Source: Proteus terrae subsp. cibarius (GTDB lineage Bacteria; Pseudomonadota; Gammaproteobacteria; Enterobacterales; Enterobacteriaceae). Taken from it: 64,000 nucleotides of DNA. The notes beneath the pieces were generated by a model. It was not told the DNA's origin. It searched no databases and was given only the letters and a program-made list of their open reading frames with translations. The stretch lies in assembly GCF_011045835.1 (NCBI RefSeq), contig NZ_CP047349.1, positions 2,666,001-2,730,000 of the forward strand, written 5' to 3'. The translations under genes and the position numbers were made by a program. Below are positions 48,907-58,752 of this stretch, in pieces. Positions within the stretch are counted from its first letter, which is position 1. Each line of letters opens with the position of its first letter.

Positions 48907-49530
48907 TTAAAAGAGAGTTTTCCATCCTTGTGCTGCTAATTGAACAGCAATAAACCACATTACACATCCTACAAACAGATTAATAATACGTTGAGAGTGC
49001 GCTTTGCTTAATATTGGAGAAAACCAGGCAGCAAGTAGTGATAACGCAAAAAACCAGCTTATAGAAGCAAATACCGCACCAAATGTAAACCAAGGGCGTA
49101 GTTCTGATGTTAATTGCCCGCCAATACTGCCTATCACAACAAAAGTATCTAAATAAACATGAGGATTAAGCCAAGTCACAGCAACTAATGTCACAATCAC
49201 GCGCCAACGGCTTTTTACTTGATTTTCACTTTGTGATAATTCAATATCTTTTGAAAACGCAGTTTTAAATGCATTCCAGCCATACCATAGTAAGAACGCC
49301 ACACCTCCCCAAGTGATCAATAATAAAAGTATTTCTGATTGACTGAGAAGAGCACTTCCACCAAAAACACCCGCCGTAATTAAAACAACATCACTTAAAG
49401 CGCATAAAAATGCACTCATTAAGTGAAACTGCCTTTTACTCCCCTGCTGCAAAACAAAGGCATTTTGGGCGCCAATCGGTAGGATCATTGCTGCGCTTAA
49501 TAAGAACCCCTGAAAAAAAGTTGTAAACAT
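48907..49530 (-). CDS. argO: ArgO, arginine exporter (LysE superfamily)
   Basis: 207 residues, six membrane helices. [22 protein letters not shown], the LysE signature PIGAQN-type, then [13 protein letters not shown] and [19 protein letters not shown] are typical. Exports Arg (and canavanine) and is turned on by ArgP, encoded about 0.9 kb away on the other strand. ATG at 49530. Confidence 0.95.
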   Translation of the reverse strand: MFTTFFQGFLLSAAMILPIGAQNAFVLQQGSKRQFHLMSAFLCALSDVVLITAGVFGGSALLSQSEILLLLITWGGVAFLLWYGWNAFKTAFSKDIELSQSENQVKSRWRVIVTLVAVTWLNPHVYLDTFVVIGSIGGQLTSELRPWFTFGAVFASISWFFALSLLAAWFSPILSKAHSQRIINLFVGCVMWFIAVQLAAQGWKTLF

Positions 49531-49669
49531 GCAAAATACCTTAATAATTATTCGTTTAATATCAGATGAATAATAGAGGGATTTTGATATTAGAGGAAAT
49601 GAATCATTCTTATTGATAATAAGAAAAACTAATGGCGATAAAATAGGAAAAAATAAAGTGCTAGTAGGA

Positions 49670-49894
49670 TTAATAGGATGAAATAGCCATACTCACTAAT
49701 AGCATAAAAATAAAATTAGACCAAATTGTGACATGAGGTGTTACCACAATTAGTGCAGTAATAAATAAGATAATACGTACTCGTTTTTTCTCTGTTTTAT
49801 GGGAATACCACAATAATAGGAGCGACAAAACAAACACAATATAACTATCAACGTAATGAAAAATGAAAAATAAGCTCTTTAAGATTATCTCCAT
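49670..49894 (-). CDS. Small membrane protein, unrecognised
   Basis: 74 residues with two predicted membrane helices (about 15-29 and 41-57, plus a hydrophobic tail) separated by the basic [10 protein letters not shown]. No family recognised and no clear ribosome site (AAAGATGG). Between argO and mscS on the same strand. It may be a lineage-specific small protein, or spurious; the codon pattern is AT-rich like the region. Confidence 0.4.
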   Translation of the reverse strand: MEIILKSLFFIFHYVDSYIVFVLSLLLLWYSHKTEKKRVRIILFITALIVVTPHVTIWSNFIFMLLVSMAISSY

Positions 49895-49954
49895 CTTTAG
49901 TATCCAATCCCTTTTACCATCTGTGTTATCTTATTATTTCTCCTGTCTTATCAT

Positions 49955-49984
49955 ACAAAAAAAGCCACGTTATTAACGTGGCTC
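49955..49984 (-). terminator. Terminator of mscS
   Basis: AGCCACGTT-AAT-AACGTGGCT followed by TTTTTTTG on the - strand. Confidence 0.92.
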
Positions 49985-50006
49985 TATGTCATTTATTCTT
50001 GTGAGA

Positions 50007-50867
50007 CTATTCTGCTTTCGCTGTCGCACTTTGTGTTTGATGCATATAAACATCCATTTGTGGGAATGGAATACCGATATTATTCGCGTCTAATGCACGT
50101 TTAAAATCTTCCATTAGATCCCAATAAACAGGCCATGCATCACCATTGGTTGTCCAAACACGTACCACAAAGTTTAATGAAGATGGAGCCATTTCATGTA
50201 AACGGATAGTCACTCCTTGATCATGTTGAATACGTTTGTCTTTAGCAACAACGTCACCCAGCACTTGTTTCACTTTATCAATATCAGCATCATAAGCCAC
50301 ACCAACAATAATTTGTGTACGACGATTTGGCTCACGACTTAAGTTGATAACTTCACTACTGATAATTTTGCTGTTTGGAATAACAATAATTCTGTCATCG
50401 GCTGAACGTAATGTGGTTGAAAAAATCTGCACATCTTTCACTGTACCTTCAACAGAACCGATCATCACATACTCATCAGTACGGATCGGACGGAAAATAA
50501 CAATCAGTACACCAGCTGCAAAGTTAGACAGCGAACCTTGTAATGCTAAACCAACAGCTAAACCAGCGGCACCTAATACAGCAATAACAGAAGCTGTTTG
50601 AACGCCTAATCGTCCTAATACCGCAATTAAGGTAAAAGCAACAACGGTATAACGAACCAGAACTGACAGAAAAGTGACAACAGTGGCATCGATATGACGT
50701 AGCGTTAAAACTCTTGCGACACCTTTACCAATCATTTTTGCCACAAAAAGACCTATAAATAGGATCAAGAATGCGGCGACAATATTCACTGCATATTGAA
50801 TAAAAAGATCCTGATTTGCCACAAACCAACCTGTTGCTTCATCTAAACTAGCGGGTAATTCATTCAT
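50007..50867 (-). CDS. mscS: Small-conductance mechanosensitive channel MscS
   Basis: 286 residues, as E. coli MscS (286). Three membrane helices; the third is the pore helix [38 protein letters not shown], with the Gly/Ala pack that gates the channel; cytoplasmic cage follows ([30 protein letters not shown]). Releases solutes on osmotic downshift. Upstream of argO in the same orientation, as in E. coli. Confidence 0.96.
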   Translation of the reverse strand: MNELPASLDEATGWFVANQDLFIQYAVNIVAAFLILFIGLFVAKMIGKGVARVLTLRHIDATVVTFLSVLVRYTVVAFTLIAVLGRLGVQTASVIAVLGAAGLAVGLALQGSLSNFAAGVLIVIFRPIRTDEYVMIGSVEGTVKDVQIFSTTLRSADDRIIVIPNSKIISSEVINLSREPNRRTQIIVGVAYDADIDKVKQVLGDVVAKDKRIQHDQGVTIRLHEMAPSSLNFVVRVWTTNGDAWPVYWDLMEDFKRALDANNIGIPFPQMDVYMHQTQSATAKAE

Positions 50868-50959
50868 TAGACCACCTTTTAAACTTAAAAACGTAATGAA
50901 AAGAATAGTAATTCAATAGTATATTGTGGCAGATTTATTCAAAAAATATATAGGAATTG

Positions 50960-51331
50960 TTAATTCCTTCTATTTTCCAGAATAAATAACCGATATTTTT
51001 GTAACATAGTAGCAAAATCATCTAAACCACAAAAAGAGATGCTTTCGTTATCGTAATAGCTCATTCCTTCTTCCATTTCATCTGTTTCAAAATGCAAGGT
51101 ATTAGCTCTAACCATCACTTCTTCGTCATCAATAGAAAGACTGTATTCTTTACCGATAAGTTCCCACTGTCTTTCACTACCTTTAATACCTTCCATTTCT
51201 TCAAGAATTTGATCGATAAGACTAATGTCGCCCTGAATTTCATCATTTAGCCAATAGCCTATTGCTTCATGATCCATCGAAAAACGGGCTAGTATACCGC
51301 CAGTGAGATCTCGCTGAAATTCATAATCCAT
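50960..51331 (-). CDS. yacL: YacL family protein (UPF0231)
   Basis: 123 residues. MDYEFQRDLTGGILARFSMDHEAIGYWLNDE, GSERQWELIGKEYSLSIDDEEVMVRAN and EMEEGMSYYDNES follow E. coli YacL, next to acnB there too. Function unknown. It has its own start but no terminator before the mscS region. Confidence 0.92.
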   Translation of the reverse strand: MDYEFQRDLTGGILARFSMDHEAIGYWLNDEIQGDISLIDQILEEMEGIKGSERQWELIGKEYSLSIDDEEVMVRANTLHFETDEMEEGMSYYDNESISFCGLDDFATMLQKYRLFILENRRN

Positions 51332-51402
51332 GGTGTACGCCCCTTATAAAGCACTCGCTTTTTTAATAAAAAATATCTTATTCTTATTATGACAAAAATA
51401 AC

Positions 51403-51430
51403 AAAAAACGGGAGGCATTTGCCCCCCGTT
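51403..51430 (-). terminator. Terminator of acnB
   Basis: ACGGGGGGC-AAAT-GCCTCCCGT then TTTTTTG on the - strand, with one G-T wobble in the stem. Confidence 0.9.
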
Positions 51431-51467
51431 TGTTCATATAAAATACTTTAAAGCAATATATTAACCA

Positions 51468-54065
51468 TTAAACCATTGTTTGAAAAATAACTTGGTCTGC
51501 TTTATCGGTATATTGCTCTAGTTGGTCAAAGTTTAGATAACGATAAGTATCTTCTGCGGTTTCATCCACTTTATTCATGAAATCCAGATACTCTTGAGGC
51601 TCTGGTAAACGACCTAATAATGAAGCCACTGCCGCAAGTTCCGCAGAAGCAAGATACACATTAGCACCTGTGCCCAAGCGGTTAGGGAAGTTACGTGTCG
51701 ATGTTGAAACGACAGTTGCACCATCAGCAACACGCGCTTGGTTACCCATACATAGTGAACAACCCGGCACTTCGATACGTGCTCCACTCTTACCAAAGAC
51801 GCTATAATAGCCCTCTTCCGTTAATTGCGCTGCATCCATTTTTGTTGGTGGAGCAACCCATAAACGTGTTGGTAATTGACCTTTGTGTTGATCAAGCAGT
51901 TTACCTGCAGCACGGAAGTGACCAATATTGGTCATACAAGAGCCAATAAATACTTCATCAATTTTGCTATTTGCAACTTCAGATAATAAGCGAGCATCAT
52001 CTGGATCGTTAGGCGCACATAGAATTGGCTCTTTGATCTCATTTAAATCAATTTCGATCACTGCTGCATATTCTGCATCTGTATCAGCTTCAAGTAATTG
52101 CGGATCTTTCAACCACTTTTCCATTGAAGTGATACGACGTTCAATAGTACGACGATCGCCATAACCTTCAGCTATCATCCATTTCAGCAAAATGATATTA
52201 GATTGCAGGTACTCAATAATTGGCGCTTTATCCAGTTTAATAGTACAACCCGCCGCTGAACGTTCTGCTGATGCATCAGCAAGCTCAAATGCTTGTTCTA
52301 CTTTCAGTTCTGGTAAGCCTTCAATCTCAAGAATACGACCAGAGAAAATATTCTTCTTACCTTTTTTCTCAACTGTCAGTAAACCATCTTGAATTGCGTA
52401 ATAAGGAATAGCATGAACTAAATCACGCAGTGTCACACCCGGTTGCATTTCGCCTTTAAAACGTACCAGAACAGATTCTGGCATATCTAATGGCATTACC
52501 CCAGTTGCCGCAGCAAAAGCTACTAGGCCTGAACCAGCTGGGAATGAGATACCAATAGGGAAACGAGTATGCGAGTCACCGCCTGTACCGACAGTATCAG
52601 GTAGTAACATACGGTTTAACCATGAGTGGATAATGCCATCGCCCGGACGCAGTGAAACACCACCACGGTTCATAATAAAGTCAGGCAAAGTGTGATGCGT
52701 TGTAACGTCTACCGGTTTTGGATAAGCTGCAGTATGACAAAATGATTGCATCACTAAATCAGCAGAGAAACCAAGACACGCCAAGTCTTTTAGCTCATCA
52801 CGAGTCATTGGGCCTGTTGTATCTTGTGAACCTACTGAAGTCATTTTTGGCTCGCAATATTCGCCAGGGCGAACACCTGTACGGCCACAAGCACGGCCTA
52901 CCATTTTCTGAGCTAGCGAGAAACCACGGTTGCTTTCTGCAACAGGTTTAGCATGGCGGAACAGTGTGCTAACAGGTAAACCTAGTGATTCACGCGCTTT
53001 AGACGTTAATCCACGACCAATAATCAATGGAATACGGCCACCAGCACGAACTTCATCAATTAATACTTCGGTTTTCAGTTCAAAGGTTTCCAGTAACTCA
53101 TTCGTTTCATGGTTACGAATTTCACCTTTGTATGGGTAAATATCAATAACATCACCCATATTTAATTTAGAAACATCAACTTCGATAGGGAGTGCACCTG
53201 CATCTTCCATAGTATTAAAGAAGATAGGCGCGATTTTGCCACCAAGAACAACACCACCACCGCGTTTATTAGGAACGAAAGGAATATCGTCTCCCATAAA
53301 CCAAAGCACAGAGTTAGTTGCTGATTTACGTGATGAGCCAGTACCTACAACGTCACCAACATAAGCCAAAGGGAAGCCTTTTTTATTTAACGCTTCGATT
53401 TGTTTGATAGGGCCAACACTACCTGGTTGATCTGGTTCAATACCTTCGCGTGCATTTTTCAGCATTGCTAAAGCATGTAATGGAATATCAGGACGAGACC
53501 AAGCATCAGGTGCTGGAGATAAGTCATCAGTATTAGTTTCACCCGTGACTTTAAATACGGTAACCGTAATTTTTTCTGCTAATTCTGGGCGCTCGGTAAA
53601 CCACTGAGCATCAGCCCAAGATTGCATAATTTGCTTAGCGTAAACGTTACCTGCTTTAGCTTTTTCTTCAACATCATAGAAGTTATCAAACATCAGTAAT
53701 GTATGAGAAAGAGCTTTAGCTGCTATTGGCGCTAATTTATCGTTGTCCAGAGATCCAATTAAAGCATGAATATTATAGCCACCTTGCATGGTACCTAATA
53801 ATTCAACTGCTTTTTCTGGAGTGATAAGAGGTGATGTGGTTTCGCCTTTCGCGAGGGCAGTTAAAAAACCCGCCTTAACATAGGCAGCTTCATCAACTCC
53901 GGGTGGAACGCGGTTAACAATTAAATCAAGAAGAAATTCTTCTTCACCTTTAGGGGGATTTTTTAATAGCTCAACAAGTGCGGCTGTTTGTGTGGCATCG
54001 AGAGGTTTTGGAACGACACCTTCAGCTGCACGCTCTGCTACGTGCTTACGGTATTCTACTAGCAC
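51468..54065 (-). CDS. acnB: Aconitate hydratase B
   Basis: 865 residues, as E. coli AcnB, from a GTG start after GAGGAGACAGTC. HEAT-like N-terminal domain, then the aconitase core; 4Fe-4S ligands in [11 protein letters not shown] and [29 protein letters not shown]-cycle citrate to isocitrate, and an iron-responsive RNA-binding protein when apo. Conserved E. coli neighbour yacL on the same strand. Confidence 0.97.
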   Translation of the reverse strand: MLVEYRKHVAERAAEGVVPKPLDATQTAALVELLKNPPKGEEEFLLDLIVNRVPPGVDEAAYVKAGFLTALAKGETTSPLITPEKAVELLGTMQGGYNIHALIGSLDNDKLAPIAAKALSHTLLMFDNFYDVEEKAKAGNVYAKQIMQSWADAQWFTERPELAEKITVTVFKVTGETNTDDLSPAPDAWSRPDIPLHALAMLKNAREGIEPDQPGSVGPIKQIEALNKKGFPLAYVGDVVGTGSSRKSATNSVLWFMGDDIPFVPNKRGGGVVLGGKIAPIFFNTMEDAGALPIEVDVSKLNMGDVIDIYPYKGEIRNHETNELLETFELKTEVLIDEVRAGGRIPLIIGRGLTSKARESLGLPVSTLFRHAKPVAESNRGFSLAQKMVGRACGRTGVRPGEYCEPKMTSVGSQDTTGPMTRDELKDLACLGFSADLVMQSFCHTAAYPKPVDVTTHHTLPDFIMNRGGVSLRPGDGIIHSWLNRMLLPDTVGTGGDSHTRFPIGISFPAGSGLVAFAAATGVMPLDMPESVLVRFKGEMQPGVTLRDLVHAIPYYAIQDGLLTVEKKGKKNIFSGRILEIEGLPELKVEQAFELADASAERSAAGCTIKLDKAPIIEYLQSNIILLKWMIAEGYGDRRTIERRITSMEKWLKDPQLLEADTDAEYAAVIEIDLNEIKEPILCAPNDPDDARLLSEVANSKIDEVFIGSCMTNIGHFRAAGKLLDQHKGQLPTRLWVAPPTKMDAAQLTEEGYYSVFGKSGARIEVPGCSLCMGNQARVADGATVVSTSTRNFPNRLGTGANVYLASAELAAVASLLGRLPEPQEYLDFMNKVDETAEDTYRYLNFDQLEQYTDKADQVIFQTMV

Positions 54066-54540
54066 GACTGTCTCCTCGCTTCTTTGTCATTTTGTATAAC
54101 CCGGCTGTCTGCACCCTGTCTATAGGGTTCCAGGTCAGAGGATCTTTTGCTCGCATAAAACATAAGTGGTTGTGAGATTATGCCCAGCTAAGGGTATCAG
54201 CATAGCAAATCTTCAACACGATGTTAATTCGTTCACATAAAAGTAACATTAATCAAATTCAAATATCCACTTATTCAGATTAAAACACTTAAACAAAATA
54301 TATAAGAAACATTTTTACCCAGTTTTTTAGATAAAATACTATAAAGAATCTATAGATATGAATAGAAATATACTATTTAAGAGAAAGCTTACTAAGCGCT
54401 GATAAGAATTTGAATAATATTGATTTGTTATAAAATGAGCCTTTTCTACAGGTAGAAGCTACCTACTTAAAAATTGTTATTTTATTTAAAATAATATATT
54501 AGCTCTATTTAGCTCAAACAATGAAAGATAAAATATCTAA
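54066..54540. other. acnB upstream region
   Basis: 475 AT-rich bases holding the acnB promoter. A short inverted repeat AGGTAG-AAG-CTACCT lies near 54451-54465. No gene, recognised RNA or operator could be assigned. Confidence 0.4.
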
Positions 54541-55011
54541 TTAATCAAATACATGATTGATCACAGCTGCAATTATAGATGTTCCAATTGCCACTAAAAC
54601 CAAATCATTTCCTACTATTTTCCATTCATACCCTTGATAATATGGTAATTGATTTAACATATTATTTGGGATGTTTTTTTTCATGATCCCAGGAGGGAGT
54701 GGTTTCCCTCTGACTAAATTTTTAGCTATACCCGGTGGCAGAGATTGATAACCAACAATATTATTTTTTATGGCTAAGATCCTTGCATCTTTATAAGTTA
54801 AAGAAACAGACACTAGCCCATTACTATTAATCATTATTTCAGATGATAGCCCATCGTTTTTATTAGAGTTTATATGGTTATTATTCTGATAATGTCGTGC
54901 TTTCCCATTCCCATTCCCATTCCCATGGGGAGGATTAGCTAAAGAGCCTAAAGAAAAGCTCACCATAAACAACAATAGAAAAAAACGAAAAGAAGTGTGT
55001 TTGCTCATCAT
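54541..55011 (-). CDS. CigR-like exported protein
   Basis: 156 residues from ATG 55011 (MMSKHTSFR). Signal peptide (to LA|NPP), a low-complexity GNGNGNGKARH start to the mature part, and the segment GYQSLPPGIAKNLVRGKPLPPGIMKKNIPNNMLNQLPYYQGYEW with a membrane-like tail (LVLVAIGTSIIAAVINHVF). The LPPGIAKNL/RGKPLPPGI motif is that of Salmonella CigR (SPI-3, reported anti-virulence regulator). Stands alone between acnB and lpdA; E. coli lacks it there. Function here unknown. Confidence 0.75.
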   Translation of the reverse strand: MMSKHTSFRFFLLLFMVSFSLGSLANPPHGNGNGNGKARHYQNNNHINSNKNDGLSSEIMINSNGLVSVSLTYKDARILAIKNNIVGYQSLPPGIAKNLVRGKPLPPGIMKKNIPNNMLNQLPYYQGYEWKIVGNDLVLVAIGTSIIAAVINHVFD

Positions 55012-55135
55012 ATATACCATCCCAAAATCAGATCATAATAAAAAAATAGAGTAATAAACACTTAAGTACAATTTCTCATATTCTGATAATATTACGACTA
55101 AGCATATATAGCTAAAAAACACCTTTTGAATAAAT

Positions 55136-55171
55136 AAAAAAGAGCTAAGTTCTATAAAGAACTTAGCTCTT
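55136..55171 (-). terminator. Terminator of lpdA operon
   Basis: AAGAGCTAAGTTC-TTTATA-GAACTTAGCTCTT followed by TTTTATTTATT on the - strand. Confidence 0.9.
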
Positions 55172-55193
55172 ATCATTTAAACTACTTTAGTAA

Positions 55194-55238
55194 ACTGTTT
55201 TCAGCAAAACTATTTTCAGTAAAGCTGTTTTCAGTAAA
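55194..55238. repeat. 15-bp tandem repeat, three imperfect copies
   Basis: ACTGTTTTCAGCAAA, ACTATTTTCAGTAAA and GCTGTTTTCAGTAAA follow each other without a gap between the lpdA stop and its terminator. On the - strand this is transcribed 3' UTR. Possible slippage product or RNA-binding site. Confidence 0.75.
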
Positions 55239-55246
55239 CAAGTTGC

Positions 55247-56674
55247 TTATTTTTTCTTTTTCGCTTTTGGATTTGGCAGGTCAGTAATACTACCTTCAAA
55301 TACTTCCGCAGCCATACCGATTGATTCGTATAACGTTGGGTGAGCGTGGATAGTTAATGCGATATCTTCAGCATCACAACCCATTTCAATTGCTAGACCG
55401 ATTTCACCTAGCAGTTCACCACCGTTAGAACCAACAATTGCACCACCAATAACACGGTTAGTTTCTTTGTCGAAAATCAGTTTAGTCATACCATCTGCAC
55501 AATCTGATGCGATTGCACGGCCTGATGCTGCCCAAGGGAAAGAAGCCACTTCATAGCTAACGCCTTTCTCTTTCGCTTCTTTTTCAGTCATACCAACCCA
55601 TGCAACTTCTGGTTCAGTATAAGCGATTGATGGAATAACTTTAGGATCGAAGTAATGTTTCTTACCAGAAATAACTTCTGCTGCAACGTGACCTTCGTGA
55701 ACACCTTTGTGAGCCAGCATTGGTTGACCAACGATGTCACCGATAGCAAAGATGTGAGGTACATTAGTACGCATTTGTTTATCAACATGGATAAAGCCAC
55801 GATCATCAACTTCGATACCTGCTTTACCTGCGTCTAATAGTTTACCGTTAGGTACACGACCGATAGCAACTAATACTGCATCGTAACGTTGTGGTTCTGC
55901 TGGGGCTTTTTTGCCTTCCATTGTTACGTAGATGCCATCTTCTTTTGCTTCAACCGCAGTTACTTTGGTTTCTAGCATTAGGTTAAATTTCTTACTGATA
56001 CGTTTGGTAAATACTTTAACCACGTCTTTATCAGCAGCAGGAATAACCTGATCAAACATTTCAACTACGTCAATCTGAGAACCCAGAGAGTGATAAACCG
56101 TACCCATTTCCAGACCGATAATACCGCCACCCATAACCAGTAAACGTTCTGGTACAGTTTTCAGTTGCAGTGCATCTGTTGAGTCCCATACACGTGGGTC
56201 TTCATGTGGAATGAATGGTAATTCGATTGGACGTGAGCCGGCAGCAACGATTGCATTATCAAAAGTGATGGTAGTTGTACCTTCAGCACCTTCAACAGAC
56301 AATGTATGAGAACCAGTGAATCGAGCTTCGCCATTAACGACAGTAACTTTACGGCCTTTAGCCATGCCAGCTAAGCCACCCGTTAACTGAGAAATAACTT
56401 TATCTTTCCAGATGCGAATTTTGTCGATATCTGTTTTTGGTGCGTCAAATACAACACCGTGTTCAGATAATGCTTTCGCTTCTTCGATAACTTTAGCAAC
56501 GTGGAGTAACGCTTTAGAAGGGATACAACCCACGTTCAGACAAACACCACCTAAAGTAGAGTGACGTTCTACTAAAACTGTTTCTAAACCTAAGTCAGCG
56601 CAACGGAACGCCGCGGAATAACCCGCAGGGCCTGCACCGAGAACCACTACCTGTGCTTTAATTTCAGTACTCAT
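55247..56674 (-). CDS. lpdA: Dihydrolipoamide dehydrogenase (E3)
   Basis: 475 residues. FAD fold VVVLGAGPAGYSAAFRCADLG, redox disulfide GGVCLNVGCIPSKALLH, NAD site MGGGIIGLEMGT, catalytic HAHPTLYES. Reoxidises lipoyl groups for PDH, 2-oxoglutarate dehydrogenase and the glycine cleavage system (gcvTHP is in this window). Ends in a Lys-rich KKKK tail. Downstream of aceF, as in E. coli, with its own 200-base upstream gap and so possibly its own promoter. Confidence 0.98.
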   Translation of the reverse strand: MSTEIKAQVVVLGAGPAGYSAAFRCADLGLETVLVERHSTLGGVCLNVGCIPSKALLHVAKVIEEAKALSEHGVVFDAPKTDIDKIRIWKDKVISQLTGGLAGMAKGRKVTVVNGEARFTGSHTLSVEGAEGTTTITFDNAIVAAGSRPIELPFIPHEDPRVWDSTDALQLKTVPERLLVMGGGIIGLEMGTVYHSLGSQIDVVEMFDQVIPAADKDVVKVFTKRISKKFNLMLETKVTAVEAKEDGIYVTMEGKKAPAEPQRYDAVLVAIGRVPNGKLLDAGKAGIEVDDRGFIHVDKQMRTNVPHIFAIGDIVGQPMLAHKGVHEGHVAAEVISGKKHYFDPKVIPSIAYTEPEVAWVGMTEKEAKEKGVSYEVASFPWAASGRAIASDCADGMTKLIFDKETNRVIGGAIVGSNGGELLGEIGLAIEMGCDAEDIALTIHAHPTLYESIGMAAEVFEGSITDLPNPKAKKKK

Positions 56675-56846
56675 CGTGACCTCATTATTTATTTGTCCGG
56701 CGAGTCAGACGATAATCCATATTTAACACCGAGACTTACATACCGCATGCAGTTTACAGAAATGTTAATAAACTGAAAAGCGCTCTAACATGATGGATCT
56801 CACAACCTAAGATGTATGACTGTAAAATCCATCACTGTAATCAGAG

Positions 56847-56869
56847 AAACCGGCGCTAAGCACCGGTTT
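56847..56869 (-). terminator. Hairpin between aceF and lpdA
   Basis: AAACCGG (56847) pairs with CCGGTTT (56863) around 9 bases. Right after the aceF stop; on the - strand the tail is short (TTTCTCT), so termination may be partial, letting lpdA be expressed also from its own promoter, as in E. coli. Confidence 0.6.
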
Positions 56870-56874
56870 TAAAA

Positions 56875-58740
56875 TTACATTACCAAACGACGTAAATCAC
56901 TCATGTACTGATTAATCAGAGTGATGAATCGAGCACCGTCAGCACCATCGATCACACGGTGATCGAAAGATAATGACATTGGTAAAATCAAGCGTGGTAC
57001 GAATTCTTTGCCGTTCCATACTGGTTTCATAGAAGAACGGGAAAGTCCCATAATCGCAACTTCTGGTGCGTTAACGATTGGTGCAAAACCGGTAGTACCG
57101 ATACCACCAAGGCTAGAAATAGTGAAGCATCCGCCTTGCATATCTGCTGCAGTCAATTTACCTGCACGTGCTTTCTTAGAAACTTCAGCTAACTCATAAG
57201 ACAGTTCGATAATGCCTTTTTTGTTAACATCTTTGAAAACAGGAACAACAAGACCGTTCGGTGTATCTACAGCAATACCGATATTGATGTATTTTTTTAG
57301 GATCAGTTTTTGTCCATCTTCAGAGATAGAGCTGTTAAAGCGTGGCATATCTGCCAGTGCTTTCGCAGCTGCTTTCATTACGAAGACTAACGGAGTGATC
57401 TTAACATCCAGTTTTTTCTTCTCTGCTTCTTTATTTTGCTGTTTACGGAATTCTTCAACCTCAGTGATATCTGCTTCATCAAACAGATTTACGTGAGGGA
57501 TCATCACCCAGTTACGGCTTAAGTTAGCGCCAGAGATTTTCTGGATACGGCTTAATTCAACTTCTTCAATTTCACCAAACTTGCTGAAGTCAACTTTTGG
57601 CCAAGGCAACATGCCTGGTAATCCACCACCTGCATTCGCTGGCGCAGATTCAGCACGTTTAATTAGCTCTTTCACGTAAGACTGAACGTCTTCACGTAAG
57701 ATACGACCTTTACGACCAGTACCTTTCACTTTCGCTAAATTCACTCCGAATTCGCGCGCTAAGCGACGAATCACTGGTGTAGCATGAACGTAAGCGTCAT
57801 TTTCAACAAACTCTTCTTTCGCTGCTGGCGTAGTCGCTTGTGCTTTAGCAGGTGCTGCCGGAGCAGAACTTGCTGGCGCTGGAGCTACTGCCACTGGCGC
57901 TTGAGCAACTGGTGCTGCACCTGCAACTTCGAAAATCATGATCAGTGAGCCAGTTTTTACTTTATCGCCCACTGCAATTTTGATCTCTTTAACTACACCA
58001 GCAAATGGTGCTGGAACTTCCATTGAAGCTTTGTCACCTTCAACAGTGATCAGTGATTGTTCTTCAGAGATGGAATCACCTACTTTCACCATCACTTCAG
58101 TAACTTCAACTTCGTCATCACCGATATCAGGAACATTCACTTCTTTCACAGCAGATGTTGCTGGTGCAGATGCAACTGGTGCTGGTGTCGCTTGAGCAAC
58201 AGGTGCGCTACCCGCAACTTCAAATACCATGATCAGAGAGCCTGTGCTCACTTTATCACCTGTTGCAATTTTAATTTCTTTCACTACGCCAGCAAATGGT
58301 GCTGGAACTTCCATTGAAGCTTTATCACCTTCAACAGTGATCAGTGATTGTTCTTCAGCAACGCTATCGCCCACTTTTACCATCACTTCAGTGACTTCAA
58401 CTTCGTCACCACCGATATCTGGAACGTGAACTTCTTTCAGTGCAGCTGTTGCAGGCGCAGCTACTGGTGCAGGTGTTGCGTCTTGAGCTGGTGCTGCTTG
58501 CGCGGCACCTTCTGCTTCAAAAATCATGATAAGAGAACCTGTTTGGACTTTGTCGCCCACGGCAATTTTAATCTCTTTAACAACACCCGCTTGTGGTGAT
58601 GGAACTTCCATAGAAGCTTTGTCGCCTTCTACAGTGATTAAGGATTGTTCTTCCTCAATGCGGTCGCCCACTTTCACCATCACTTCGGTGACTTCAACTT
58701 CATCAGCACCGATATCTGGGACTTTAATTTCAATAGACAT
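56875..58740 (-). CDS. aceF: Dihydrolipoamide acetyltransferase (E2), three lipoyl domains
   Basis: 621 residues. Three lipoyl domains in tandem with lipoyl-lysines at about 41, 140 and 237 (each in [10 protein letters not shown]), linked by Ala/Pro/Thr-rich hinges; peripheral-subunit-binding domain ([23 protein letters not shown]) and the catalytic domain with [12 protein letters not shown]. The 24-mer core of PDH. Three lipoyl copies as in E. coli. Follows aceE by 12 bases. Confidence 0.97.
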   Translation of the reverse strand: MSIEIKVPDIGADEVEVTEVMVKVGDRIEEEQSLITVEGDKASMEVPSPQAGVVKEIKIAVGDKVQTGSLIMIFEAEGAAQAAPAQDATPAPVAAPATAALKEVHVPDIGGDEVEVTEVMVKVGDSVAEEQSLITVEGDKASMEVPAPFAGVVKEIKIATGDKVSTGSLIMVFEVAGSAPVAQATPAPVASAPATSAVKEVNVPDIGDDEVEVTEVMVKVGDSISEEQSLITVEGDKASMEVPAPFAGVVKEIKIAVGDKVKTGSLIMIFEVAGAAPVAQAPVAVAPAPASSAPAAPAKAQATTPAAKEEFVENDAYVHATPVIRRLAREFGVNLAKVKGTGRKGRILREDVQSYVKELIKRAESAPANAGGGLPGMLPWPKVDFSKFGEIEEVELSRIQKISGANLSRNWVMIPHVNLFDEADITEVEEFRKQQNKEAEKKKLDVKITPLVFVMKAAAKALADMPRFNSSISEDGQKLILKKYINIGIAVDTPNGLVVPVFKDVNKKGIIELSYELAEVSKKARAGKLTAADMQGGCFTISSLGGIGTTGFAPIVNAPEVAIMGLSRSSMKPVWNGKEFVPRLILPMSLSFDHRVIDGADGARFITLINQYMSDLRRLVM

Positions 58741-58752
58741 TCACTTTACCTC

